Positions 37,934 to 50,105 are shown, numbered from the stretch's first letter. The stretch: DNA of 64,000 nucleotides from Xiphias gladius (GCF_016859285.1 NC_053415.1:16687001-16751000); one strand, 5' to 3'. The notes: generated from the letters alone by a model not told the origin. Program-made: numbers and translations.

Positions 37934-40900
37934 CCGCCAGGATCATTAATATGAGTCAGGTCATTGGTATGATGCAGAAGATGGGCAATAGCTCAGGAAA
38001 CGTCTTGCTCCAGGGGACAGTGAGCGTCCAGTATGGATTAGTGAATGACAGAATCTGTCCACAGGCTGCATGAGATGGTGTCCTTCTCACTACGTTCCCT
38101 GGGGGCTGCAGCTCTAATCTAGTAATCCTATCCTGACAATCCTAATGTGTCCTTTACAACACAGTGCCTCACCATGCTGATGACACAGAGTTCACAGATA
38201 AGGTGGCTAACTTTCACCCCTATTGTCCTGTCACACTAAATGAAAAATGAACCTTCAGTGCTGCTGGAATGCGTTGTGTTTTGTGGAAGTGTGTAGCAAT
38301 AGCTTCACCGGCTATATTACCTGTAGGTGTTGCCTTGTCTAGCCTATCACTATGCATGAGAGCCTCCGCGTTGACGTACAGTCACTGGGATCAAGTTCAT
38401 GGTTTAACAGAAGTTTGAAACTTTTAAGTTGCATCAGTGGTGAGCAGACCCATATAAAGTGGCCAGTGTGACAGTTCAATTGCAAACCAAATTACAAGTT
38501 TGAGCCTGAACACTGAGAGAAAATCTAACACAGTAGGCTTAATTGGATATAAACACAGCTCCTCAGCATCCAAACAAGATGATGGAATAAGTAATAATAA
38601 ATTGTAAGTATTCTAGCAGAATCAAGGCTGAGATACTTTGATAGAAAAAGATCTAAATGGCAATATACTGTAAATATCTTGTCTATGTGATGGAAAATTA
38701 CTTAAAGCCATATTTCTAAGTCCCAGGTGGTTCCCATTCATGGTCTCCCCACCGATCACATACACACAAGTGAACACAGCACTGCAGGGGGATTATGGCC
38801 AGGATGTGGCAACCCAGGCCGCATCTGGAGTTGAGCCCTGTGCGCCTGGAGCTCCTAGTGAGGGGCACCAGCGCTAGCAATCCCATTCATCTAGTCTTTC
38901 TTCATAGTCTCATCGTTAACCCTGAGCCTCTACTTACATCTGTTTGCACAGACAAAAACATATGAGGCCATTTGTAGTCCTTTATTGTTTATACCGATGC
39001 ATGACAGTGGGAATACATCACTGTTATATCAAGGAAAATATCCAAGTGAGATGCACAAAACAGGAGCCAGAAAGAAGATTGAATCAAAGATAGAAGCAAA
39101 AGAGGAGTCAACATCGAAGCAAAGGATCAAACAGGAGTGAGGGACAGGATGTGCTGTGTTCACCATGTGTCTGCTTCTCCCATCACTCTGCAGCTCACGG
39201 GGGAGATAGTAGAGATCTGCTTCTCATTACAAGATAGAAAAGGATTTAGAGTGGAGCATAATGTTTGACTGCATTTTTAACCCTGTCACTCTGAGGCACC
39301 AAACCACCAAAAGCCCTCCTGAACCTTCCAGCCACACTCAGCCTCTGCTTGTATATATGAAATAGCTTCACTGCCTCACGTCAGCCTCCCACTACCGGGC
39401 ACTCTAAACATCAGAGACTGAATGGAGGCCAATAGCTTTATGTCCATCAATTCATCAAAACCATGATGGCAGGCCTTCCATGTATGAGTTTCAATGTTGC
39501 AAAGTGCAGGCTTGCCTGGGCCTTGTTGCTGCCAGGAGAATTGAGTGAAGTGCCTGTCAGGAGCCCGATTTGTGAAAGTGTCTGCTTGTACGTGGTAAAC
39601 TACAGCCCAATCCCCTGGGGAATACATCTCCAGTGAACATTCAAATCCCTAATGAGCAAAAGATGTGTGAAAAGTTCCATTGTGGTAAAAGTTTCCTGTG
39701 CATTTTCACACTGGTGAGAGGAGAGGACTAACACAAAAGAAGGATGGAGATGAGGATGAAAAGAGCAAGGCATGAAAGACACATCCTGCAGAAGTTCATG
39801 AAAAGAGGAAGGAGGCAGCGATTGTTATTATTTTTTCACCCATGTTTTTCTCTCCTTTTTTGGACCTTGTAAAGAGCTCCTTGGCTGTATTTGTGATCGG
39901 GTTCCTCCACAGCTGTTAGTCCACCCGTTTTATATTTTTTCTAACCAGCTGTTCAGGCTGTGATCACCAGCATAAGGCCCTGAGAGATTTATCTTTGATG
40001 CACGCGTGCGCACTCACCTACCCACGCGCACGCGCACGCACACACACACAAACACACGATACTCATGTAAGTAGTTTACGCCCTGCATTTATGAGAAAAT
40101 GAAACCATAAAAACACCTTATTTCCCATCATGCCAAAGGCAGATCAACCTCAGATATTGTGTCTACTGTCTCAGGTATGCAGTCCATATAACAGCAGATT
40201 CTCCCACAAGTAAAATTACTTTAACAATGCTGTATGTTTGTGTCAGCTTGGAGTAAAGATTTGTTTTTTTGAACTATCAATCTCAGAATATTTCTCTTTA
40301 ACAAGGACTGTAGGAACCTATCTTCTCACTGCAACAGCTTGATTTAAGAGGCTACTGTGATTGGTGTAGTTTGGGGAGGTGATTGTAGTCAGATGTCAGA
40401 GTGAATTCCTCAGTTTCATAATGATTGGGAACATACAATGGACACTCTGTGATACGAAGGTAAAGAGGGAAGCTGGAACTTAAGTTAAAGCATAAAGGTA
40501 AACGCCGGCAGTTCTTCATTAAAGACTTTTCCTGCTGCCAGTCATAATGTAACTGCCCTCAACTGTGCCTCACTTTCCACATGTATATGCACACATGGAC
40601 TTACTGACACACACAGGCCAAGTTCAACAAGCTGTGGTTTTTTGTTGAGATGTAATTTATTGGATTTTAATGAAGCCCCTGAAAGAGTGAGAGGATGGAT
40701 CATATAAATAATTTGCCTCATTTCCCAGCAGACATCCTTTTCTCCTGCATTTTACCAGCTCTCTCTCTCTCACTCCCTCTCCCTGCCTGTCTTGGGTCAT
40801 AGTGTTTAACGGCTGGCCTGTTGTTAACCCTGTGACATCTGGTGCAAACACTAGGACCCATTTATGGCCCAATCAAAACACCCAAAAGTAAACGAAGAAC

Positions 40901-41031
40901 AATCAGTCACATTTGCCTCAGCACCACATTCTGGAATCGATCGCTCAAATCTCACCTCAGTTTTAAAGTATCAAGTTCTAAGGTTATTTGTATTTGTCAC
41001 ATTTACATTTTGAACTTTAGTATAATCCTTT
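36415..41031. other. Gene-free intergenic DNA with repeats
   Basis: No gene was recognised. A partial reversed family-A-like segment lies at about 37060-37250, and a (CA)n tract at 37853-37932. At 40001-40058 an alternating purine-pyrimidine stretch (CACGCGTGCGCAC, then ACGCGCACGCGCACGC, then CA) would be prone to Z-DNA. The remaining short ORFs show no domain. Confidence 0.45.
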
Positions 41032-41616
41032 AAAGGAATAGTTTGACATTTTTTGGAAACCCATCTATTCACAAGTTAGATGAGAAGGTTAATAACACTT
41101 TCATGACTCTACACTAAATATTACTGCTAACGGCCTGTTAGCTTAGCTAACAGGCTAGCCTGGCTCTGTCCAAAGATAACAAAATCTGCCAAACCTTTAA
41201 AGCTCATTAATTAATACATTATATCTTGCTTCTTTAATCTGTAAAAAAACAAAATATAAAAACCTCACTTTGTTTTACAGAGGTTTATGTGTCTGACTAT
41301 TTACTGGCCTGAAGCAGTTGGCAGGTACCCTGCAGAGACTCCAGGAAGTTTCTACGCCTGGGCAAAGTTATTTTTACATTTCTGTACAGATTAAACAAAC
41401 AAGATATGACGTGTTATTTAGTGAGCCTTACAGGTCCTGTTTGGTGTATTTTGTTGCTTGAAGAGAGCCATGCTAGGTGTTTCTCCCCGTTTCCATTCAT
41501 TATGTTAAGCTAAGCTAACCTGCTGCTACCGTACAGACATGAGGCTAGTATCAATCTTGTCATCTAATTCGTGGCAAGAAAGTAAATAAATTTCCTAAAA
41601 CAAACTATTCCTTTAA
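41032..41616 (+). mobile_element. MITE-like element with terminal inverted repeats
   Basis: Starts AAAGGAATAGTTTGACATTT and ends AAACAAACTATTCCTTT, so the outer 14 bp are inverted copies. Internal marks are GTTAGCTTAGCTAACAGGC, CTGGCTCTGTCCAAAG and CATACAGACATGAGGC-like sequence shared with 12986-13212. No coding capacity; mobilised in trans if at all. Target-site duplication is unclear. Confidence 0.75.
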
Positions 41617-42981
41617 TACAATCTTAGCTCAATTCCAATTTAAAAAAATAAAAAAAACACCCTGTACTATATTTTTGTTGAAAAACTCCACATTCAGGCT
41701 TCCTCTGAACATTTTATTTTTTATCTAAATAAATGTATTTGCGCTTTCAGTAAAACAGGACTGCTTCTCCGGAGACTCAATTCCATGTCTGGCGTAAGAC
41801 GGTGCCCACTTCCTCTCATTGAACAAGCCAAAAATGGACTTCCCTGTAGCCAGGGTGGGAGAACTGGGATGGACAATGGCAGAGCAGGATGGACACCAGA
41901 TCAGATACGATAGTATAACCCTTACGTACATAAACACTCAGTGCCCACAGCTCGAGCAATTCTAACTCCAACAGTATGGTTTCTCAGACAATGATGCATA
42001 TAGAAAAAGCACTCTTCAAACTGATAAAAGATTTGTTCACGTTACTGCGTAGGTCTATTGATACAGAGTTGGTGTAATTACAATGATGAAGCAAATTTGT
42101 GCATAAAGATTGGCATATTTCAAACACTTCTGTACTTCCTGAAGACATTTAATCACACTGTCATCTATGACTCCTCTCGTGTTGTAAGAGTGTTGAGCTG
42201 CGAGGCCCCAAGCCTTAGCACCGTATTAAACAGAAATGGAAATGTCTGGATAAGTCGAGATCAGTGACTTGTTTTTGACAGAAAAAACACAAACAGATGT
42301 GATCTGAACATGTTTTGGCCACAGAGACAGGTGATTATGAAACTAGACCTGACTTGACAAACAAGGCGCTTTGTGGAACCTCAGCTGTGAAATATGCACA
42401 CTGTCATGTTCCTACATGACATGACCACAGGCTGGTCTGGACATCAGAGTGCAAGGCCATTTCCTTAAGTGTGCACTCACCCCCCCCCCTCCCCAAATCT
42501 CATTTCCTCCATACACAAACAAAAGCTGCTTCTCTGGGAAAAGTGCTTAGCCACTTTTGTTTCTGTGTAGAGGCTAAACCAGCATGGAAGCAGACTCCTT
42601 GGTCGCCAGCATGTCTGTATACAAGCTAGGGAACAATCAGCTTAGACCTGTTTAATTTGTTCAAACTTCTCAACTGCTCGCAAGGACATTAACTCATCTC
42701 ACCCAAACAAAAAGGTCAAAACTTCCACAATCAGCAAGAGATTGATCAATTATTGCACAGGCCAAGCCAAAAAGTCAACATGCTCCAGCTTTGATCTTGC
42801 TGCTGGGTAGGTTTGGTTTCCCTAGGTAAGTTCCCACTGTCAGAACGAGCTCCTTGTTTAGCATGTTTTCCATGGATTTAGGTGTCAGCTAGAAACCCTT
42901 GTCCCCAAAGCAGTGGGCAACTTTGGGGGGGGGGGGATAAACACCACCTCACACATACCACAATGTTAGAATTTCAGACAT
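41617..42981. other. Intergenic DNA downstream of the quinone reductase gene
   Basis: No gene recognised. Contains a C10 run at 42480-42489 and a G12 run at 42925-42936, unusually long homopolymers of these bases. Confidence 0.4.
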
Positions 42982-42987
42982 TTTATT
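42982..42987 (-). terminator. Poly(A) signal AATAAA of nqo1-like gene
   Basis: AATAAA on the minus strand, 48 nt past the stop codon, so the 3' UTR would be short (about 70 nt). Confidence 0.65.
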
Positions 42988-43034
42988 TTGTCAGTTGACG
43001 ACAGGTATAAGCCCAAAAAGCACCCTGAGCGTCT

Positions 43035-44353
43035 TCAGACTTCAGGTTTCATCTGGCTGTCAGGTGGGAGGGGTTTACCCAGGTGGATTCCCACTGTCAG
43101 TCCAAACTCCTTGGCAGCATGTTTCTCATGCACCTCAGGCCTCAGCTGGAAACCCTTCTCCTGATCAAAACAGTCCAAGGGAGTAAAGGTAAGCGGCTTC
43201 TCTCCCAGGAGGCCTTGCAGTCGTGTACGCCAGGCCTCCAGCATGGTGTTGCAGGCCTCAGAGGGAACGTGAGATGGAGCCCAGAATATCTGAGGGGCTA
43301 GAACCTGGAAGCCACAGTAGTGCAGAATACCATTCTGTAGAGAGAATTTAGTGTCATTATATAGTTGGTTGAAGTTAAATGTTTGAGTCAGTCAATCCAT
43401 GCAAAAACAATACCTGCAGTGGCCACAGTGTGACATTCATGTCTCCATTGATGCCATTTGCACTGAACATGGACTCATGAGAACCAGTGGTGAAGGACAG
43501 CATGGCTTTCTTGTCCTGTGCAGAAAGGCAACAAATTATTGGGGGGGGGGGTGAAGCCTTAGAACAGTAATGCAAACCTCTTGTTTGATCCTTTACCTTG
43601 AAGATTCCAAGGCTGTAGCGCTTATCATGCGAGTAGGCAAAGCCCAGGGTGAACACCCGGTCAAACCAGCCCTTCATGATTGCAGGAACAGTGAACCAGT
43701 ACAAAGGGAACTGGGGGGGGGGTTTAAAGTTAGTTTTAATGTGAAGAGTGTAGAGCACAAAATAAAAAAAAAATAAATAAAAAAGTTACTCCGACCCAGG
43801 CTCTACCTGAAAGATGATTAGGTCTGCCTCAATTATTTTAAGTTGTTCTTCAGTGATGTCACCTGACAGTTTCCCTTCCTCCCATGCCAGTTTGGTCTCC
43901 TCTGCATAACGGAAGTGTTCTGCGTTCCTAATGTCTCCTGTAGAGACAGAATAATGTTTCTTGTACAGCTGAAAAAGCAGTTAAATGTATGACATTTTTA
44001 ATACCAGTAGGAAATTTATATACCAGTGATGTCTTCAGCAGTCGCAGTGGCTTTAAACTTCATAGTATAGAGGTCAGATACCGTCACTGTGCAGCCCTGA
44101 GCTGTTAAAACCTCTACGGCAGCATCTCTGGCTGCAGCATTAAATGAGCCGGAGCTCTGATGGGCATACACAATCAACACTTTCTTTCCTGCCAAGCCAA
44201 GAATTACAGATTAGATAATGGATGTGTCATCTGGAACAATTGGACAAGTGAAAGACAAATACAATTTGTGATCCAAGCTTAATCAAAACATTTAATAAAT
44301 ACTGCAAAATCTTTCAGCAACTACACACTCACAAAAAAAGCAAACTCACCCAT
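43035..44353 (-). CDS. nqo1: NAD(P)H:quinone oxidoreductase (NQO1/NQO2 family), six coding exons
   Basis: FAD-dependent two-electron reductase of quinones, cytosolic and dimeric in the family. Coding exons on the minus strand: 44353-44350 (ATGG only), 44188-44024, 43937-43807, 43710-43597, 43515-43414 and 43334-43035. They join in phase to 816 nt, or 271 aa. The N-terminus [12 protein letters not shown] and [10 protein letters not shown] resemble NQO2. The extended C-terminus, with [14 protein letters not shown], is NQO1-like and absent from NQO2, so I use the NQO1 name for what is probably the single fish-type gene. FPLYWF (101-106) keeps the flavin/substrate residues Trp105 and Phe106. At positions matching human mature numbering, Tyr126 is kept, but Tyr128 is His, Gly150 is Ser, Tyr155 is Phe and His161 is Asn. 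A TATA box sits at the right distance upstream. The branch-side tract of intron 3 is a pure C run next to the AG. Confidence 0.92.
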
Positions 44354-44443
44354 GGTCAAACACACTGTGACTGATCAGCTTTAGAATGCACTTGGATATC
44401 AATGGAAAGAGAAGCTCATGTAGGAGTGAAACTGAAGATGCTG

Positions 44444-44451
44444 TTTTTATA
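44444..44451 (-). promoter_or_regulatory. TATA box of nqo1-like gene
   Basis: TATAAAAA on the minus strand, 91-98 bp before the ATG. It predicts transcription starting near 44415-44420 and a 5' leader of about 65 nt. Confidence 0.7.
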
Positions 44452-44486
44452 CACCAAGCCTTGTGGCTCATTTGCACTCTCACAGG

Positions 44487-44501
44487 TGCTGTCAGTCAGC
44501 A
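44487..44501 (-). promoter_or_regulatory. Candidate MARE/ARE-like palindrome upstream of nqo1
   Basis: TGCTGTCAGTCAGCA (plus strand) has mirrored TGCTG/CAGCA arms. On the minus strand it contains TGCTGAC, an exact half-site for small-Maf/Nrf2 dimers, followed by TGACAGCA. The spacing is 1-2 bp off the textbook 13-14-bp MARE and there is no perfect TGACNNNGC. It lies about 40 bp upstream of the TATA box, as expected for an oxidative-stress element; NQO1 is a classic Nrf2 target. A CCAAT motif lies at about 44516-44520. Confidence 0.4.
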
Positions 44502-44520
44502 ATCAAGATCTTCAGCCAAT

Positions 44521-47500
44521 CAGATTGTGGGACTATCTCTGAAGGCTCTCATCCAGATATCTTTTGCTGAAACTGGAAAGCATTTTTGAACCAGGAGTGG
44601 AATTTATGTACCACTCAAAGCCAAGAATATGCAGATTTTTTTCAGTGAGGCAGCAGCAGAATTAGCCGGTTTTAAACACAGGATAAACTTTAGCCTACTT
44701 AGAAAGAGACCGTCTGTGTCTGTCTGTGCCACGGTTTTTGTGTCATTTCTACAGTATCTGTGGGTGGATATCTGAGGGCATGCAGGTCTGTCCTTTTCTC
44801 TGTGTAAAAGATGCTTTAAAACTGTGTGCCACTCTTGATGTCTTTAAACCACATCCAAACAGATGTGGTTGAGTGAACCTCTCACTCTGCTGTTACTGGT
44901 TTCCAGCTCTGTTTTCCTTTATGTTACCCTCCTATAAAGAAACACTTGCCTGTGGTCGAGTGCACTCACGAATGTTGCCCACTAAAAAAAAAAAAAAAAA
45001 AAAAAAAAATAGACTCAGCAAAGGGCATCAAAGGCAGACATGAGCTGGCACACATCTGTGACCAAAATCGCTCCTAAAATTGATGAACAAATGCTATGCA
45101 TTAGCACGTAGGCCCACACGCATGCAAGGACACCACACGAATGAGACATATGGATACACTTTGTCAACTTTCTTCCAATGTCTCTTCTTTTTCTCACTTA
45201 TTGAGATTGATTTTAGTTTTAAGGGTTGGCAGGTATTTTTCAAACTACTGCATGGCTTGTTCAAATTTAAGATAATGAGGCATTCTGGTGTTTATAAGGC
45301 AGACTCTTTTCATCTCTGCGGCCTCTCTGTTTTTACGGCATCACCACACTAGTAAGTTGGTGTTCATTGTGCCCCATACAGAGTCTCTGGCTGTGTTCGC
45401 CCTGTTATGACGTGAAGGGTTCATGTGTTTTGCTAGGAGGTATGTTTTCATGATTTACGTGATGTATTCAGCTACATGATCCCAGACTGTTTTGTTGCAA
45501 CATTATATGTGCTCACAAGTATGTTTCACAATTTTTTCCACATGTGTCAGTTATATGGTGTTTGCTTCTCAAGGCTTGTAGTCTGGTTCACAGGTTTTAT
45601 TCAGACCTCCAGATTTTGACACAAAACATAAAAAGAACATCTGCAGCCCACATTTAGGATTTCCTTCACATATTACCACTAACACATAATTTATAGCTTA
45701 CACGTGGATTTATAAAAGATACAGACACACAATTACAGAGGTTTTCAGCATGTTTTACTTTACAGTGATGCTCGATAATGATATTAAAATAAAACCTGCG
45801 GTGCCATCATGTGGCCAATTTGAGAAAATACAGCAATTTGGCCCTTAATATATTGTATATTGCCACTACTGAAGGATAAGTGGCAACAATCTCCAGAAGC
45901 TACAAAATTAAAAGAGGGGGAAATTTAAATATAAATATAGTATCCTACCCATGGGCCTGCCAGTCCCAAATTCTGATTGAAGTGGCTGTTATTAACATTT
46001 TTGGTTGGAAAAAGAAAATTACAGATGTCCCATTTTCTTCTTTTTTGCTGGTAAGGTTACCACTTGTGATCCAGTAATTATTTCTGTTTGACTTTTGTTT
46101 ATTTTTTTCCTACAGCTGCAGAGTGTATATCAAGGCGGCAGAAGACCTACATGAAAATTTCCTCTGACGATTTGCTATAATATGTTTGTCTTGTAGTTTG
46201 TGGTATAATATCTTCTGAGCGGGATGTCATGGATCTTGGATCTGCTGTGGCAGGAATCTTTGGACAGGATTTAGACGTACCCCTTTCATCTCGAGCATAA
46301 ACACAATGGTGAAGTTCAGATGCTATAGCAGATTAAAATTTTATCACTGGAGAAGAGGCAAGATGGGTTTGCATTTGCGTCAAGGGCCTCATCGTCCCAT
46401 CCTCCATCCTACTGTTTACCACTAGATGGCGACAGTAACGGGGTTCTCCTCCAGTCCAGAGATTAATTTGATGCATTTTATGGTTTAATTACGCTGTGAA
46501 TTTCTGTCATTGCGCTGGGAGGATAAGGCCAAAGTGAGTAATAGCCATCCAGATGGTGACTCATGAATTTTGGCTATATATCGGCAGAATAGAACCACTG
46601 TAAAGCATGCAAACTGCAACCTTTAATGGATTAATGTCACTGATCTAATCACTGGAATGACTATAAGTAAACAGAGCACCAGGATTTACTGTACTTCCTG
46701 ATAGTTTTGGCACAGTCTTAGCAGTACTGCCTGGCAGAGGTACAAGTTATAAGTAATTCAAATCAAGGCAGCCAGAAAAAGTTTAAGCCTTGCAGAGCCC
46801 TCTTTCAAAATTTTAATTATCTTTGCCGAACAGGGCCCTTCCTCTTATGTTTCAGTATCATAAAGTGATCAAACACATACGGATTCTCCAATAAAAGGAG
46901 CAAAAACACAAGTAACAAAAAGTACTTTTTAACAGACATATTATCACCACTTAATGGTAAATTTATTATCAGCATCGGACTAGCTAAATTATGTGTGACT
47001 GAGGTTAAATTATAAGAAATAACTTGTGTACTATGAATATTTTATAGTACACAATAAATCCTCTAGAGAGCAGCTTACACCAGTAGAAAGCCATGTTGCA
47101 TCACTTGCAACGAGGAAATCACCATTTCTCATCCCTTTGACATCGTAGCACCTGCACCATTGTTGGATATTCATACAACATTTGGAGTTGGACGATGTAA
47201 TAAGAGTTTGTGATTGGCTAAACATTTGATTCATATCTGGCAGGAGCCCAGTTTTTATTAAGTTATATCAAACAGCTGCTTCTATGGTTTCCTCTCTAAT
47301 CCAGAAGCAGCTGTTGTGATTTTCTAATGAAACAGAAGTGGCCAGAAAAAGGTACCGTACATCTGGTGTTGGCTTACAAACCTGAGAATGTTGGTGAGTG
47401 AATGTTACATCACTGGTTGCTTCTTCAGATATGGAGCATACAGTACATAGCCAAGCATATGAAAACCTCTTTAACCTGATATGCATTTGTTCATGCTCAT

Positions 47501-48168
47501 TTTCTGTTAATTTTCATTCTGCAGAATTGGTGGAAAAGTGAAACTAACACTGAAAACATCCCCAATGACACAGTTTTGGGTTCTCTCAAAATCACACAGA
47601 AAAAAAAAAAAGTATAATGATAATAATAATGAAAAAATATTTTGAGAAAAAACAAAGACAACATTTTCTTTCCATATCGTAGATATTTATTCTGGTATAC
47701 TATAACGGTGGAGAACAATGCAAGCCTCAAGAGAGGAAAGTGCACTCATCTTTCTCCCACTTTCACTTCCTCACACATTTTACACAGTATGTGCTAGTCT
47801 CCATTTGGATTAATATCAACATGTCACAATACCTTGTGTATTGTTGTGGTCAAAGACAGTCTGTGTCTGTGTGTATTACATTTTAGTATGACTTGTGACA
47901 GGCATTTCAATCAGTTTGCATTCCTGGTTGGTGTTATATCAGACCAATAAACTGTCCTCGGTTCAGTTATAAAGGGGCAATAAGGGTTTGCCATCGCTAT
48001 CAAGTGGCAACAGACAATTCCAATATAAGGAGCGGTACATACTTCATGTTGCGAGTAACATAAAAGAAAGCAAAAAGTAAAGCAAATTAAGCCTAATTGA
48101 TATTGTGCATTTTCAAAGTTGAATTCAAGAATCTATATAAATTTTGTGGCACAACCTTGTGACTTTGA
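44521..48168. other. Gene-free intergenic DNA
   Basis: No coding exon was recognised. It includes an A-run of 27 at about 44983-45009. The short ORFs (for example 45880-46077 and 47497-47745) have low-complexity or unfamiliar translations. Confidence 0.45.
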
Positions 48169-48210
48169 TTACTTTGTGTCCTCCATCCTGCCATGGAGGA
48201 CACAAAGTAA
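48169..48210. repeat. Perfect 18-bp hairpin with 6-nt loop
   Basis: TTACTTTGTGTCCTCCAT (48169-48186) and its exact reverse complement (48193-48210) flank the loop CCTGCC. A further seven complementary bases (TGACTTT at 48160-48166, AAAGTCA at 48223-48229) could extend the stem after an asymmetric bulge. No neighbouring gene or transposon explains it. Confidence 0.85.
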
Positions 48211-50105
48211 AAACAAACAAAAAAAGTCATTTTAAATGATCCCTGCCATTGCAGTTTTGACGTTTTGTCGAGGGCCCTTTTGTCCTTTTCTGATGTCTCC
48301 TTTTTACATTTTATAACTTCAGTTTGAAAATTAACATACATCATAACTGCTATACTTCTGCTATACTTCAGTGGACCAGTGAACGCAACATATTATAATC
48401 TCATTCATCTATTTCTTCTCATTCTTTTCTTCACTTCTGTCCTCATCGGGATAACAAGTCACTCATTACTGGTTTGTCAGCCAAGTAGGGTTTCCTCTCC
48501 CATGCCCTCCCTACCCCTGAAGGCAGCGCGGTGAAGTGATGTTCATTGAACTATGACAGCATCCAGCAGTTGACCTTGAGTGATATTATTAATGGAGTGA
48601 ATGACAGACGAACCTCCTGCGTATTTATTCAATGTTCTAGCACAAGCATGTGTTGAGATAAGAGTCGTTGCTTCCAGAGTAAATGCTCTGAGTGAAGTGA
48701 AAATCCCCCACTTTATCTCTGTCACATGAACATGTCTTACGGCTCTCCGCTGTCCATCAACTGCCCCAGAGGAGTTAGAAACAGGTGTCCTCTGTAACGT
48801 CTTTCTTATTGGAGTGGTTGAAAAGAAGTCTTATTTAAGTACTTAGAATAAACAACAAAATGAAGTAGCTGCTTTTAACTTTGAAGGAGATAACACTTGA
48901 ATTTTAACACTTCACTTAAAACATCACACAGGCATTTCCCAGTGAAATTCTCAGGTGTGCAACAAATCCATCTACTCCACTTTTCCATTTAAGCTTTTCT
49001 GTTTCAATTATATTGTGTTAAGGGTCTGTCTACTGCCTCATCTTCTTCCTCAGACTTGTTCTTTCATTTTCAGTCAGTTGGGAATTTGTGCACAGGCCTG
49101 AAAGCAAAACTGAACCAAGCGCCAGATTAGAATGAAAACTGTATAAAAAGTAGTTTGAGTGACTGGATAGATTGTTTGCTTTGTTGTCAATGAACAGACG
49201 ACAAGGGGATGACAAGTATTTCCCAAAAAAGTTTCCCTCTAATTTCTTAAAAGTTTCCTGACAAAAATAAGTAATTTGGCACTACTCAAAGGGAACGGTC
49301 AGAAACTGTTTTATTTTAGCTAATTCAGCTCTTACTTTATAATTGGAAACGTTATTCCTTAATATACCATATGTTTAGACACTAACTTGTCTGCCGATAA
49401 ACTACATTTTTTTATGTTTAACTGACCTGCTGTACACTGATTAAAAAATCCCAGGTTATGTCAGATGGAAGAACTTAATTGGAAGTGTAACAACTGAAAA
49501 CTACAAAATCGGTGAGTGCATCTTTCAAATAAAGTTACTACAAACTCCATTATTTCTGTGACCTACAATAAAATGTATAGTTGACTTGAGTAAAGGTAAT
49601 GTACAGTATAACTGTATGACAAGAATGTGAAACACACTATATACAACCAAATGCAGAATGTCACAGGATGATATCGCGCTGTCGATAGCCATAACTTAAA
49701 GGTAATGGAAGACTTTTTCTTCATGGCACAGACCACAGCTTTCATAACAAACCAGTTCATGGTTTGGTAATTCTGTCATACATTCTGTATCTTCATATGT
49801 AACTCTCATGTGTTACCATAAAATCAGGCACTTTAAATGCAAATGCTGAAGTAGTTTAATTTTATTTTTTTTTTTTTTCTACTTCTCCCATGCCCTCCCT
49901 CAGTTTCTCTCCCCATCTGGTTACCATCTGCTGGCATATTTTGTTTCTCCTGATTTGGAATCAGATATCTTATCGATCAGCTTTGTCACCATGGTTACAG
50001 CGGTGAGGAGGAAAAGGGGAGTGGAGGAGAGGAGGAGAGGTGAGACAATGCAGCACTGAACTAGCACATCTGCAGCTTGTGAACAATATTTCTTCTGCTT
50101 TAGAT
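48211..50105. other. Gene-free intergenic DNA
   Basis: AT-rich, with a T-run at about 49867-49879. No gene, RNA or clear transposon was recognised. Confidence 0.4.

Noticed and set aside
48169-48210. Hairpin as a microRNA precursor
   Set aside because: An 18-bp stem with a 6-nt loop is too short for a typical pre-miRNA and no longer paired extension is convincing.
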